Positions 23,695 to 35,480 of a DNA stretch of 64,000 bases are shown here, piece by piece. The notes under the pieces were generated by a model. It was not told where the DNA came from and did no database searches. It was given only the letters and a program-made list of their open reading frames with translations. The position numbers and the translations under genes were made by a program. The DNA comes from Polyodon spathula (lineage: Eukaryota > Chordata > Actinopteri > Acipenseriformes > Polyodontidae). The stretch is taken from positions 86,595,785-86,659,784 of the forward strand of contig NC_054535.1 in assembly GCF_017654505.1 (NCBI RefSeq), read 5' to 3'. Numbering within the stretch: position 1 is the stretch's first letter; each line of letters starts with the position of its first letter.

Positions 23695-23698
<4 letters not shown>
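22522..23698 (+). mobile_element. Tc1-like element, copy 1, 5' truncated
   Basis: From 22522 this matches the element at 30116-31474 almost base for base, with about a dozen differences by eye over the first 700 bp. It keeps the right terminal repeat (about 23480-23698, whose reverse complement begins CAGTGGCTTGCAAAAGTATT) but lacks the left one and the transposase start. The right end runs directly into a TG array where a TA would be expected. Confidence 0.93.
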
Positions 23699-23737
<39 letters not shown>

Positions 23738-23738
23738 C
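23697..23738. repeat. (TG)n(TA)n microsatellite
   Basis: About 16 TG units followed by a short TA run at the right edge of the Tc1-like copy. Confidence 0.95.
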
Positions 23739-23995
23739 TCGTAATGTATGTGAAATGTCTATATAAATTGCACATAGGCCAATATCAAATATACTAATTT
23801 ACACAAATATACTCCTTTACAGAACACTGACATAAAAATAAAATACTCAGTATCACAAATGTAATATAATAATGGAGGTAATAGAAGAGTATTTTACTTT
23901 CAATGGAAATCTCAAACAGTAAAAAATAAGATGTCAGAGTATACACCAGTCCTGGGTGTGTGCTGCAGTGCTAGTAGTGCTAATACAATCATTAT

Positions 23996-24453
23996 CGTGA
24001 CACAGATGTAGTGATGTCCAGGTTCATGCTGGTCTCTGGCGACAGCTCTGGAATGTATTAGCCTTCTACTAATAACAACAAGCAACAATTAGAGACGAGA
24101 CAAAACAAACAAAACATGTACGATATCACAACAGTGGTCCTTCCCGGTCGTTTTCTTAACCAAAAACGAAAGAACAGATCATGTCATTCAGTCCCCTATT
24201 TGTACCGTCACACATGACCCCTTGGTAAATGAGTGCAGCTGCTCCTCCAATCCACGGCTGCCACATCGTTTCCCTTTCAGGTCGATGAGTTAGTGCACCG
24301 GAGTTCCGCCCCGGTTGTAGATGACCGACTTCCTTTTAACCCTGGGAATAAACTGTCAGGCTAACCAGTCCAGGTTACTCTGTTCCCGTTATCTAGTGCC
24401 CTCACAGGTCGGGAGGGAGATTTACCACCAAGAATCATTCTATTCCTGTCACA
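23996..24453. mobile_element. LTR-like block, orientation uncertain
   Basis: Edges are CGTGACAC on the left and CTGTCACA on the right, so the ends are roughly complementary. The interior is more GC-rich than its flanks and holds AATAAA near 24345 on the plus strand. It resembles the solo LTRs elsewhere in this window, but I found no target duplication. Confidence 0.4.
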
Positions 24454-24623
24454 GCATGTTATATTAAAGAGGAGGGTTGTTTTGAAGAATTCCAAAACGA
24501 TACAATACAATGGAATTTTAGAAACTAGTGGGCATATGCATTAAAGGAGAAAGGAATTTTTTTTTGTTACATGTTTCAAGGAAGGATGGTAAAAGTAAAA
24601 AGTAAGCAGTGCAGTTTCACGTT

Positions 24624-27530
24624 ACATAAGAACATAAGAACGTTTACAAATGAGAGGAGTCCATTTGGCCCATCTTGCTCGTTTGGTTGTTAGTAGCTTA
24701 TAGATCCCAGAATCACAAGCAGCTTCTTGAAGGATACCAAGGTGTCAGCTTCAATAACATTACTGGGGAGTTGGTTCCAGACTCTCACAATTCTCTGTGT
24801 AAAAAAGGTGCCTCCTATTTTTTGTTCTGAATGCCCCTTTATCTAATTTCCATTTGTGACCCCTGGTTCTTGTTTCTTTTTTCAGGTCGAAAAAGTCTCT
24901 TGGTCTGACATTTCAATACCTTTTAGAATTTTGAATGCTTGAATCAGATCGCCATGTAGTCTTCTTTGTTCAAGAATGAATGGATAAAATTATTTTAGCC
25001 TGTCTGCATATGACATGCCTTTTAAACCAGGAATAATTTTGTTTATTGTTCTTTGCACTCTTTCTAGAGCAGCAATATCCTTTTTGTAGAGAGGTGACGA
25101 GAACTGAACACAATATTTTAGATTAGGTCTTACTAATGCATTGTACAATTTTTAACATTACTTCCTTTGATTTAAATTCAACACTTTACCCTATATATCC
25201 AAGCATCTTGTTGGCCTTTTTTATAGCTTCCCCACATTGTCTAGATGAAGACATTTCTGAGTCAACATAAACTCCTAGATCTTTTTCATAGATTCCTTCT
25301 TCAATTTCAGTATCTCCCATATGATATTTATAATGCATATTTTTATTTCCTGCATGCACTACCTCACTTTTCTCTAGTAAATGTCATTTGTCATGTGTCT
25401 GCCCAGTTCTGAATGCTATCTATATCATTTGAATGACCTTTGCTGTTGCAACCGTGTTTGCCACTCCTCCTATCTTTGTGTAATCTGCAAATTTAACAAG
25501 TTTGCTTACTATACCAAAATCTAAATCATTTATGTAGATTAGGAATAGCAGAGGACCTAATGCTGATCCCTGTGGTACACCACTGGTTACCTCACTCCAT
25601 TTTGAGGTTTCTCCTCTAATCAGTACTTTCTGATTTCTACATTTTAACCACTCCCTAATCCATGTGCATGCATTTCCTTGGATCCCTACTGCGTTCACTT
25701 TGAGAATTAATATTTTATGCGGGACTTAGTCAACAGCTTTCTGGAAATCTAAGTCAACCATGTCATATGCTTTGCAATTATCCATTATCGATGTTGCATC
25801 CTCAAAAAAATCAAGCAGGTTAATTAGACACAATCTCTTTTTCCTAAAACCATGCTGACTGTATCCCAAGATACTGTTACCATACAGGTAATTTTCAATT
25901 TTGGATTGTATTATTGTTTCTATAAGTTTACAATAGAAATCAGGCTTATTGGTCTATAGTTCGATTCGGTTTTGTCTCCTTTTTTGTGGATCGGTATTAC
26001 GTTTGCAATTCCCCAGTCTGTCAGTACAACCTCTGTGTCAAGAGACTGTTGCATGATCTTGGTTAGTGGTTTGTAAATAACTTCTTTCATTTCTTTGAGT
26101 ACTATTGGAAGGATCTCATCTGGCCCAGGGGATTTGTTTATTTGAAGAGCTCCTAGTCCTTCTAACACTTCTGCCTCTGTTATGCTAAAGTTATTTAAAA
26201 CTGGATAGGAACAGGTCAACATGTGGAGCATATTGTCCGTATCCTCCTTTGTAAAAACTTGTGAGAAATAATAATTTAATATATTAGCTATTTTTCTCTA
26301 TGTCTATAATGTCTATAATATCTTTGTGTCTCTTAAACATTTGACCTCCTCCTTGAATGTTCTCTCGATGTTATAATATTGGAAAAACTTATTGGAATTG
26401 GTTTTAGCCACCTTAGAAATCTCTTGACCTTTCTAATTTCCTTTTTGACTTGTGTTTTGCAGTTTCAAGTACTCTTTCTGTGTACTTGGTTCTTAGTCAC
26501 TTTTATTAATGCTTCTGTAAAGTGTCTTTTTTGTGATTTATTTTTTAGTTGCTCTATTAAACCATTTTTGCAGTTTTTGTTTTAGATTTAGATTTGTCTA
26601 CTTTTGGGATGTAATAGTTTTGCGCCTCTAGTACTACATTTTTAAAAACCAGCCATCCTTTTTCTGTGGATGCTTTCTCCATTTTATTCCAATCTACTTA
26701 TTTTAGTCTCTGTTTCATACCTTCATAGTTTGCCTTTCTAAAATTGTAAACCTTAGCTTTAGTCATTACTGTTTGGGTTTTAAGAAATACTTCAAATGAG
26801 ACCATGTTTTGGTTTGAGTTTTCAATGGTGCTCTGACCTCTATTTTAGTTATTCTGTCTTTGTTATCTGAAAAGACTAAATCAAGGCATGCCTCCCCTCT
26901 AGTCAGTGCCTTGACAAATTGCGTTAGGAAGCAGTCATTTGTCATTTCCACCATTTCAATTTCATCCGTCGTGCTCCACACTGGGTTTTCCCATTGTATA
27001 TGGGGGAAGTTGAAATCTCACATTAATAATGCTGCACACATTTCTAATGCCATTGTATAACAGATTGTTTTGCTCTGCGTCTGAATTTTGCAGTCTACAG
27101 CATATTCCTATTATTATGCCCTTTGAATTTTTGTTCATTATTCTGACCCCTATTGATTCTGTGATGCTTTTTTCCTCCAGATTTAACACCTGGGCTTCAA
27201 GACTATTTCTTATGTATAGCGCTACCCCTCTGCCTCTTCTGTCCTGCCTGTCTTTCCTATACAGTGTATACCCACAAATATTATATCCGTCTCCGTCACT
27301 CTCGGATAACCACGTTTCTGTCATACCTATTACATATTAGTTACTTGTTAGTGCACTAGCTTCAAGTTCTAACATTTTGTATCTGTGAGTTGCGGGTGTG
27401 GCAGCTCCTCAAGCTCCTGTTGCTGTCTCATTTCGTGCAGCTCCATTTCTCGCATACTTACCCGTTTAAGCAAATCCTGGATGGTGCAGCACTTTATAAA
27501 CTTTTTACATTGCTTTTGCCTGTCCCGTGC
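24624..27530 (-). mobile_element. CR1-clade LINE, decayed
   Basis: On the minus strand it reads, in order, part of an ORF1-like segment (MREMELHEMRQQQELEEL, about 27450-27500), endonuclease, reverse transcriptase, the C-terminal block and a 3' end finishing in two copies of TTATGTTC-type 8-mers (24624-24640). Short 8-bp repeat tails are typical of CR1. The 3' end also occurs at 31687-31894. The join near 27395 passes from ORF1-like sequence into the middle of the endonuclease, suggesting an internal deletion. Confidence 0.9.
24680..27390 (-). pseudogene. CR1 ORF2 (endonuclease/reverse transcriptase), decayed
   Basis: Endonuclease pieces are MTETWLSESDGDGYNICGYT and RRGRGVALYIRNSLEA. Reverse transcriptase pieces are [42 protein letters not shown] and [11 protein letters not shown]. 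The last is the YXDD box, where one Asp has become Tyr. The C-terminal region has NALVRPNLKYCVQF, DIAALERVQRTINKIIPGLK and RIVRVWNQLPSNVIEADT. Frameshifts and stops separate these blocks. The start of the endonuclease domain is missing. Inactive. Confidence 0.9.
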
Positions 27531-28640
27531 TGAGTGCTGTGTCTCCTGATCGCTCTTTTTCTGTTAATGTAAGCCACCTCCACCATCACAATAATTTACT
27601 GACCATAAGACACGCCAGAGCTGCTGGGGCTTTTTGTATCATGGTGGTCACGAGTAAGTCTTGGTCATTATCGTGCACATTAAATTATTGTTCACAATAC
27701 ATGTAGTGTGCACGGTATGGTATGTAAATTAGCCAAGTACAGTGCATGTAAATTAATGCATTCTCTGTTAGTAAGTGCCGCAGTAAATTTAGATTTATCG
27801 CTCATGTTAGGTTCACTACTTTACATGCGCGCTCCATATTTTGTGCTCTTTCCGTTAATTAGGCCCTTAGTGTGCTATACTATAAAGACAGAAATATATT
27901 TTATTTTCAGTGCATTTATATAATTGTTGCAACACAGCAGTGACTTAATTCAGTGTAAAACGACTCTTCAAATGGAAGCTGTCCAAGAACAAAAAAATAG
28001 TGCTCAGTGGAGTTTTGTAGCCTGCCCAATACAGACAACATTTAGAGGGAACAATGCTCTTGTATATTGTTGTTACGAAGTAATCATTTTGGAAATCTGT
28101 ATTGACTTTAACAGAAGCAACTTTGTAATAAACTCAATGCCAAAAAAACAAAGTGTTCTTGATGCTTACATTCTGATTGATTAAAGTCCTTTGTCTACTG
28201 AATTGAAAAAAAAAAAAAAAAAAGAGACAAATCAAGTGGCTTTGTTTGGTTTTTGTGTTGTAGTTGAATTATTGATGCAACTGTGTCTAAGGCATGTCTG
28301 GGGGTAATGACAATGGCAGATTGCATCATAAGTGTCACAGAAGGAAACTCTGATAAATTGTCATCATTTGAGACATAAATAAAAAAATGGATGAATTTAA
28401 ATGCTGCAAACCCACTGATGTGTTTGACCGTGATGGGTTCCCTCCTCTAATAGCATAGGAGATTAAACATATTTACAATAGGGAGGCAAAGTTATGCAGA
28501 TGAATATAAACATGTGAATACCAAAAACATTATCCGTGATTGCAGCTTTTATAAGATACTCATTGATAGTCACAAAAATGATTTTGATGTGTTACATTTT
28601 ATTTTATTTTAATGATAATGACAATATGATATTTATACTA
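27531..28640. other. No recognised feature; A tract at 28206-28223
   Basis: Unassigned AT-rich sequence between the CR1 copy and a TA array. Confidence 0.45.
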
Positions 28641-28676
28641 AAATATATATATATATATATATCCTATATATATAAT

Positions 28677-28726
<50 letters not shown>
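28641..28726. repeat. (TA)n microsatellite
   Basis: Two TA arrays separated by an imperfect spacer. Confidence 0.95.
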
Positions 28727-28728
<2 letters not shown>

Positions 28729-28979
28729 TCCTTGTTAAAACGAACTTGGATTAGACTAATTTAATGATTTCATTAATTTTCTACATGGTCCCAGCCAAAT
28801 TTAGTATTTGCTTATTTGACATAATACGAATTCACTAAACAAGAATTTCCTTTTTGTAAGAATTCTTTTTTTCTTTGTTCTGTACTTTAAATCAGATTTT
28901 AATGTTACTGTAACTTCAATAAAACCTGACAGAATGCATTTGTCTTAGACTGGATGAACCCAGCTGTTTCGCCGAAGTT

Positions 28980-29990
28980 TGATACCCCCTGCCCTGCGTC
29001 AACGAAGCATTAAATTACATCATAGCTGCTGAGAGTATGCTACAAGAAAGCGACCCTGTTCAACCTGTCTGAGTGAGCCGAATCTTGGGTGAGAGAGATC
29101 GCGAGTAACCCTTCACCCTCCCCCACCACGAGTACAGATGGCTACCCCTATGCGCTGGAGGGAGAGAATATGCTGGCGATGTGGACAGCCTGGCCATCTA
29201 ACTGCCGACTGCAGGCTCCTCAAAACCCCCACTGTGTCTCAGCCATCCGGAAATGGTTTCAGTCTGTCTAGGAGGGAAGCACAGACCCAGCTGCCCATCC
29301 GCAACTGCCAATCCTCTTCTGCCCCCTTTCACTCCGATATTGTTGGACAGACGGGAGAGGGCGCCTTTCTGCACGCAGCTGTTTGAGTAGAAGGTTTCCC
29401 CTGTGTTGCCTTGATAGACATGGGATCCTCCATCGCCATCATGAGACCAGGTCTTGCTGAAGAAAGCCAACACTGACTAGAGGAAGAGAACCCAACCCAC
29501 CCCAGTACAGCTGAGGACCGTCATGGACGAGCTAGCCCCTATAGAAGGTAGGGGGTGGATGATGGTTGAATACGGGGGGATGACAAACCCCCAAGAGGTC
29601 TGGATTGCGGCCGTGCAGGACCTCTGCATCGAGGGACTGTATTTCTTGCAGCTAGTGGGGACCCTGCTTGACTTACAGTGAGGAAACATTGCCATTCTGG
29701 ACAGTAAACCTTGTAGAGCTGTGCCCCTTCCCCTGATAGGGAATAGCACCTCCCTCTTCCCCGGGACAACTACAACTTCCTATGTTTCATCTACCCCCTC
29801 CTTCCTGAGCCCCGTGTGACTGTTCTACCACCCCCACCACCCTGCCCTCCCGAACCTGGACACCTTACCCCCCTTGCTTGAATCGACCAGACCAATGGAA
29901 CCCCGGATCTCCTTCATTACTATTCAGGCTGCATTGGAAGCGGTCTGGCGCAACAGCTGTGAGGGGCTGTACCCAGGCTGTGGACGCTGC
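28980..29990 (+). mobile_element. Gypsy-type LTR retrotransposon remnant
   Basis: A GC-richer block with gag and protease coding remnants but no visible LTRs, reverse transcriptase or integrase. Its right side is cut near 30116 by the Tc1-like copy. Zinc knuckle followed by a DTGS-like aspartic protease is the Ty3/gypsy (Metaviridae) order. Confidence 0.75.
29036..29700 (+). pseudogene. Gag zinc knuckle and aspartic protease remnant
   Basis: CWRCGQPGHLTADC (29168-29209) is a CX2CX4HX4C retroviral-type zinc knuckle, the RNA-binding end of Gag. In the same frame, after a TGA at 29384-29386, comes CVALIDMGSSIAIMRPGL, an aspartic protease active-site motif in which the usual DTGS reads DMGS. In a shifted frame follow GWMMVEYGGM and VWIAAVQDLCIEGLYFLQ, which resemble the rest of the protease fold. 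The stop, the frameshift and the altered active site show it is dead. I infer the gypsy assignment from domain order. Confidence 0.8.
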
Positions 29991-30115
29991 TAGCCAAGTT
30001 TGAGTTCTGTCCGTGTTATCTCTGTAATGCATGGGGCTCTGAGATATGTACGTTTCATTCGGCTCCTATCGGTCTCACTCGGCCATTGAAAGGTTTTCTC
30101 TGCCACTGTGTTTTC

Positions 30116-31474
30116 TCTGCAAAAGTATTCAGACCCCTGACCAATTCTCTCATATTACTGAATTACAAATGGTACATTGAAATTTCGTTCTGTTTCATAT
30201 TTTATTTTAAAACACTGAAACTCAGAATCAATTATTGTAAGGTGACATTGGTTTTATGTTGGGAAATATTTTTAAGAAAAATAAAAAACTGAAATATCTT
30301 GCTTGCATAAGTATTCAACCCCTGTTCAAGTGGAAGCTCCCAGTTTGCACCGATGAAAGATATTGCCCTAACGAGGACACAATTACCTTACCATTGGCCT
30401 CCACCTTGAACCATTAAAGTTGCTGTCACATTTTCTGGATAAAAACCCCACTGTTGAAGGATCATTGGTAAGGCTGTGAATCTGAAGGAAAATGAAGACC
30501 AAAGAGCATTCTACAGAAGTAATAGATAAAGTAATACAAATGCATAGATTAGGGAAAGGGTACAAAATAATATCTAAGTGTTTGGATATCCCAGTGAGCA
30601 CAGTTGGATCAATAATCAGGAAGTGGAAGCTGCATCACATCACCCAGGCACTGCCAAGAAAAGACCGTCCCTCAAAACTCAGCGCTCAAACAAGAAGGAG
30701 ACTTGTGAGAGAAGCCACAGAGAGGCCAACAATCACTTTGAAGGAGCTACAGAGTTCAGTGGCTGGGAGTGGAGTAATGGTGCACCAGTCAACCATATCA
30801 AGAGCTCTGCATAACACTGGCCTGTATGGGAGGGTGGCAGGAAAGAAGCCGTTACTCAAAAAGTACCATCTGAAAGCACGTCTGGAGTTTACCAGAAAGC
30901 ATGAGAGTGACCCAGCTGCGATGTGGGAAAAGGTTTTGTGGTCAGATGAGACCAAGATAGAGCTTTTTGGCCAAAACTCAAAGCGCTATGTGTGGCGCAA
31001 ACCTAACACTGCCCATGCCTCAAGACACACCATCCCTACAGTGAAGTATGGTGGTGGCAGCATCATGCTGTGGGGATGCTTCTCATCAGCAGGGACTGGG
31101 CATCTTGTTACAATTGAAGGAAGAATGGATGGAGCAAAATACAAGAAAATACTGCAAGAGAATCTGCTTCAGTCCACTAAAAAACTGAAGCTTGGGAGGA
31201 AATTCACCTTTCAGCAGGACAATGATCCCAAGCACAAGGCCAAAGCAACATTGGCGTGGCTCAAGAACAAAAAGGTGAATGTCCTACAGTGGCTCAATCA
31301 AATTCCTGATCTCAATCCCATTGAGAATCTGTGGCACTATTTGAAAATTGCGGTCCACAAGTGTCATCCAACCAACCTGAACAACCTGGAGCAAATCTGC
31401 CAAGAATGGGCCAAAATCACTCCTACACTGTGTGCAAAGCTGGTACATACTTACCCCAAAAGACTTAAAGCTGT
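30116..31474 (+). mobile_element. Tc1-like element, copy 2, 3' truncated
   Basis: The left terminal repeat (about 30120-30330, with GCAAAAGTATTCAGACCCCT) is the inverted counterpart of the right repeat of copy 1 at 23480-23698. The outermost ~9 bases are altered. Similarity to copy 1 ends abruptly after 31474, so the right terminal repeat and the last transposase codons are lost. The breakpoint abuts a fragment of a different Tc1 family. Confidence 0.93.
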
Positions 31475-31550
31475 CTCTGCTGATACATTTTTCATACAGT
31501 TTGAAAATTCCAATTATGAATGTCTCAGTATCGATTATGGGCTCCTCTAG
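30492..31550 (+). CDS. Tc1-like transposase, open but C-terminally replaced
   Basis: A cut-and-paste DNA transposase of the Tc1 branch. The ATG at 30492 gives MKTKEHSTEVIDKVIQMHRL, the usual family start. The helix-turn-helix follows (GYKIISKCLDIPVSTVGSII, about residues 24-43), then the catalytic core. WSDETKIELFG holds the first Asp, [11 protein letters not shown] the second, and [14 protein letters not shown] the Glu, 34 residues after the second Asp (DD34E). There is no internal stop. One Glu codon is missing relative to copy 1 (QEWAKI versus QEEWAKI). After PKRLKAV the family sequence ends and about 25 unrelated residues follow to the stop. With no right terminal repeat the element cannot move itself. 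Whether the protein keeps activity is unknown. Confidence 0.88.
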   Translation: MKTKEHSTEVIDKVIQMHRLGKGYKIISKCLDIPVSTVGSIIRKWKLHHITQALPRKDRPSKLSAQTRRRLVREATERPTITLKELQSSVAGSGVMVHQSTISRALHNTGLYGRVAGKKPLLKKYHLKARLEFTRKHESDPAAMWEKVLWSDETKIELFGQNSKRYVWRKPNTAHASRHTIPTVKYGGGSIMLWGCFSSAGTGHLVTIEGRMDGAKYKKILQENLLQSTKKLKLGRKFTFQQDNDPKHKAKATLAWLKNKKVNVLQWLNQIPDLNPIENLWHYLKIAVHKCHPTNLNNLEQICQEWAKITPTLCAKLVHTYPKRLKAVSADTFFIQFENSNYECLSIDYGLL

Positions 31551-31680
31551 CGTCGATGAAATCTCTACGGGGAATGATTCTAATCAGGCAGCAAATGACA
31601 TCTTGGGCGATCCTGTCCCATTCTTCAATTAGTACAACTGATTCTGATTCTGGCCCTTGGTAGCCTATCGGTTCATTAAC
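31525..31680 (-). pseudogene. C-terminus of a second Tc1-like family
   Basis: Minus-strand codons read EEWDRIAQDVICCLIRIIPR and FIDARGAHNRY before a stop at 31525-31527. This matches the C-terminal pattern of another Tc1-like transposase lineage (EEWD-IPQ, then RR-C, then ARGGHTRY). It lies against the broken right side of Tc1 copy 2, in the opposite orientation. Recognition is from family memory. Confidence 0.6.
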
Positions 31681-31686
31681 TGTCTG

Positions 31687-31894
31687 TAAAACTACTCTTA
31701 AAGAAATGCGCTCATTTGCTAAACAGAGAATTGTGGGAGTCTGGAACCAACTCCCCAGTAATGTTATTGAAGCTGACACCCTAGGATCCTTCAAGAAGCT
31801 GCTTGATGAGATTCTGGGATCAATAAGCTACTAACAACCAGACGAGCAAGATGGGCCGAATGGAATCCTCTCGTTTGTAAACTTTCTTATGTCC
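31687..31894 (+). mobile_element. CR1 3'-end fragment
   Basis: From about 31715 it matches the reverse complement of 24624-24810, including GTCTGGAACCAACTCCCCAG, AAGAAGCTGCTTGATGAG and GAGCAAGATGGGCCGAATGG, ending in TTCTTATG. Strong 5' truncation is typical of LINE insertions. It is in the opposite orientation to the longer CR1 copy. Confidence 0.88.
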
Positions 31895-31950
31895 TTACCA
31901 GCTCACTATTGCTCTGATCTCATGAGATATCCGTTTTTATTCTGAATAAA

Positions 31951-32115
31951 ATGGCTTTCAAAAAGTGAAAGGTGGATGTTGAAAACCAAGGCTTTGATAA
32001 AAAGTGGCAGGAGGATTACCTTTTCATTGCGGGCACTGGAGGAAAGCCACAGTGTTTTGTGTGCCTTCGGCTCAGGACATTTAACTATATGAGGCGGGCC
32101 TTACCAGATGGTAAA
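31951..32115 (+). pseudogene. hAT transposase BED-finger fragment
   Basis: MAFKK is followed by a TGA (probably an ancient CGA), then KVDVENQGFDKKWQEDYLFI and KPQCFVCLRLR. This is the N-terminal BED-type zinc finger region of hAT (Charlie/ZBED-like) transposases, where the KW-E-YFF and C-X2-C motifs recur. The His half of the finger is lost and the frame then degenerates. Confidence 0.6.
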
Positions 32116-32817
32116 GCCCTCTTTTTCGGGTTCTATTGCTTAAATCAATTTTGAAGTCTAAATGGGTACCTGCGTTTAAGTGGAACAGACGGAGCATTTC
32201 TAATCCATATGGGATTTAAGAATAGAAAAAAAGGTAAAACTGAAATGTCAACAGCAGTTGCTATCGTCTGAAAAGAAAATCCTCAGAGATTCCTTGCTGC
32301 AAAATGACAGCAATAACTAGCAATAGTTTATCCTGTCAGAGCCAGTAATAGTTCTGCACTTTAAAAATGAGTATCTTCAAATACGTTTAGTAATTTTAAA
32401 TAGGGATAAAACACCTGGACGAGTTTAATCATGAACCACTAGCGCTCTTTATGTGATTAAATAAGTCTTCTAAAAAATGAACATTGTTTTCTTTATGTGA
32501 ATGGAATTACAACATCATCTGTGAAGCAAAGCTGGGGTATCATTGTTTATTTTTGTAAGAAAAACATGTTTCTTATTGAAATGCGGATTACCATCGCTAT
32601 AACTATATTCATTTTAACACCTGTTTATATGGATAACAGATCCCAGCACTCAACTTGTATGAGTAATACTATAAATTGGCAGAGGTTTGAGAAGTAGTTT
32701 TTCTTTGCATGGTCACGCTGCTGTGAGATGGAATATCACTCACCCTCAATGTGGAACTGGAATGTTTTTTGTTTTTTTTCATCCATCTCTTAAGAATAAA
32801 CAATAATAGACAGATAT
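32116..32817. other. No recognised feature
   Basis: AT-rich unassigned sequence. Confidence 0.45.
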
Positions 32818-32990
32818 GCTCCATTTGGTAAGGTCAGGCAGGGTCCAGGATTTAAGTAATCCCTGGTTTATGCCTGAATTGATCAATCTGTTAGACGTGC
32901 ATGATAAACTCTGGCATACTGCAAGGACAAACAAGAATAACACTGGCTTGAGCACTGCTTCACTTATACAGGCGATTAGAGCGGTTGTTA
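32818..32990 (+). pseudogene. Possible LINE ORF2 linker fragment
   Basis: The frame reads LSNPWFMPELINLLDVHDKL and then WHTARTNKN. It resembles the PWF-PEL...RD-W-KAR segment between endonuclease and reverse transcriptase in L2/CR1-type LINEs. Only about 55 codons are present and the call depends on that one motif. Confidence 0.3.
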
Positions 32991-35480
32991 TAAGCATATG
33001 TGTCTGGATTTGTCACTGTGCGAGCCAACTTTGATTCGGTGAACTGAAAGTTTGTGGACAACAGCAATATTGACATAACTAGATAAATTACACCATAAAT
33101 AATACAGCACTCCCTCGTATTTCGCTTTCTGACTTAGGCATCAAAACATTTTAAAGATTGAAAACAGTGAATTTTTTAATAGCCTCTATACATGAAAACA
33201 AAGAACTTTTATAATTTATTGTCAACCAAGCCTGTCGGTGAATTAACCACATTAGTAAATTATCGAATGTTGAAATACTGAGAGAGCACTGTAGGTATTG
33301 TTTAGCTGCATTCCAATCCTACATTAGGCCATGCGTATGGTATAATTTTGAAAGAACTTATGGCGCTATAAAATCTTTAATAAAAGGCTATTTGCCTTTG
33401 CTATCTCCAGTTTTTTTCTATACTATTATTTCTAAATGTCTTATTTTTAAAATTAAAAAATTATGAAAAAGATAAATAACTCAAACAAGCAATGACAGCG
33501 AGAATTCAGTTTTAACAGCTGTTGACAATAGCACTTTGCCCCTCCTGAATCCATACCCATGTAGTTGTTGTAAGGAAGTATTAACATCACTCTAATTACT
33601 GTCTACATCTTTTCTAAAAACAATCATTATCTTTTGAAATCCTCATCTATCAAGCATGGATACACAAAAGAACTGATACACATTCCACTTACTGGCAAAT
33701 ACCACAAATAGTAAAACATTACATGGTTACAGCACTGTGTCACAGAACAGTGTTGATGTACTGCTCGGGAGAATAAAATTACTTTTGTCATATGTTTGAT
33801 ATTCTGCATGTATGTCTAAAATAAAATGATCAAACAAGTGAGGCAGATTTAATACATGGCTTTCTTACCTTTTATTAGAAAACCAGTTCTCACAGACTTC
33901 TCTTTTGTGTAAAACAAGACTGACAATCTCATCTCAGTCTTGTTCAGATCATTAAACAAGCACATAATATGGCATAACTTGTAATTAAATGTCCCAAAGT
34001 CCAACATTTGATGCAATATGGAGGAACAGCGTTTGGAAACCTGGCATTTTGACCATACAGGGATCAAAAACATTAATCTAGTTTAATTTCCATATCAGTA
34101 GGTATGCAAAAAGTTATGACTCCCTAAAAGGTATCCAATCTGTCAATCAGAAATATTATAGAAAGGTGATGGATTATATTATTATATAAACTCACAAGGC
34201 AGATTAAAACAGCAAGCCTGATAACTACTAAATGTAGAAATTGGATTTAGTGTATTGATTCAAACAATGACTGGCACAGTTATCTTGGGACACCATGATT
34301 TATTTTAAAAGCTGCACTAATAGTTTGGAAGGATAACCTTGATGCTAAAAAGACTACACAATTAAGCAAGTTTATTTCGAGATAAAGGTACCAAAGAAAT
34401 TCCTAACAAAGTACAAGATAACAAATACATTCTGAAATGTGTTGCACATGTCTTCTTAGTACAAGCCCAGGAGTACGATACAATTTCTCAATTAATACAG
34501 TGCATGCATGTACATAAATTAAACAATACCACTGTTGAATTGTATGTCACTCTATGAAAAACATAAAACCACCATTTTGCAACTGACTTAGTTTTCTTTT
34601 TTTTTTTTTTAAATAATTTTATTGTATTTCTTTTTCACATTGTATGCTAGTTTCTGTTTCTCCACTTTCTATTTAGTGTCAGTCTCATCTTGTTTTTAAA
34701 TAGCTTTTATTCCAACCCTCTATCTTACATCTTTGCTTAAATGCAATATATCCGCCGGGAGAGGAAAGATGTAACAATAGTGACAGATATATCATTTTCA
34801 TGCTGAGCCATTTCAGAACTAGGAAAATCAGCCTCTGCGTGCCTTGACTTTAGACGCTTCAGCTGAAGCACACTATGGTTTCCATTGTTTTAAACAAATT
34901 ACACAGACAGCTGCTGACTTAATAGGCACCCAACTGGCTGAATGACTGCCCTTGAAGATGACACCTAAAAAGGTGAAGGAAGGTTAAGTGGTTAGCATCA
35001 GTACACTTAGTGCTAATTTTATCTCACCATAGGGCCAGAAACAAATTTGACATTCGAGATTACTAAAACATAAGCATGTTAAACAAAGGAATGGGGAGTA
35101 GTAGGAGTGGAGGCTAAACACTCTTTGGGAACTACATACTTCAATAGAAACTGGGTTTGTGTTTAGAAAGCACTAATACAGACTAGTTGCTAGTTTGGGT
35201 AATGTGGGGCTTACCTGCTGTAGCTACTGCTCTAATTCTCAGCAGTCTTGAATGCAATAAAGTGTCACAGCAATAATGTATGCAATTACAAAAACTGTTC
35301 TGATGAAAAACTTGCAATGGTAAATATACTATGCATTTGTAGAACAACTTGCATTGAAGACCACTTGATTTGAAGGGCTATTGTGTTCCAATGTGTATTC
35401 TCAAAAAGCCCACATGTCCATATGGACTAAAAAAAAAAAAAAAAAAAAAACACTGTCACCATGACCCACCATATAGATAA
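32991..35480. other. No recognised feature
   Basis: About 2.5 kb of AT-rich sequence. A CTTCAGCTGAAG palindrome lies at 34857-34868 and an A tract near 35430. No exon or mobile element is supported. Confidence 0.45.

Noticed and set aside
29198..29769. Minus-strand open frames over the gypsy remnant
   Set aside because: Shadows of the GC-rich gag/protease sequence on the plus strand.
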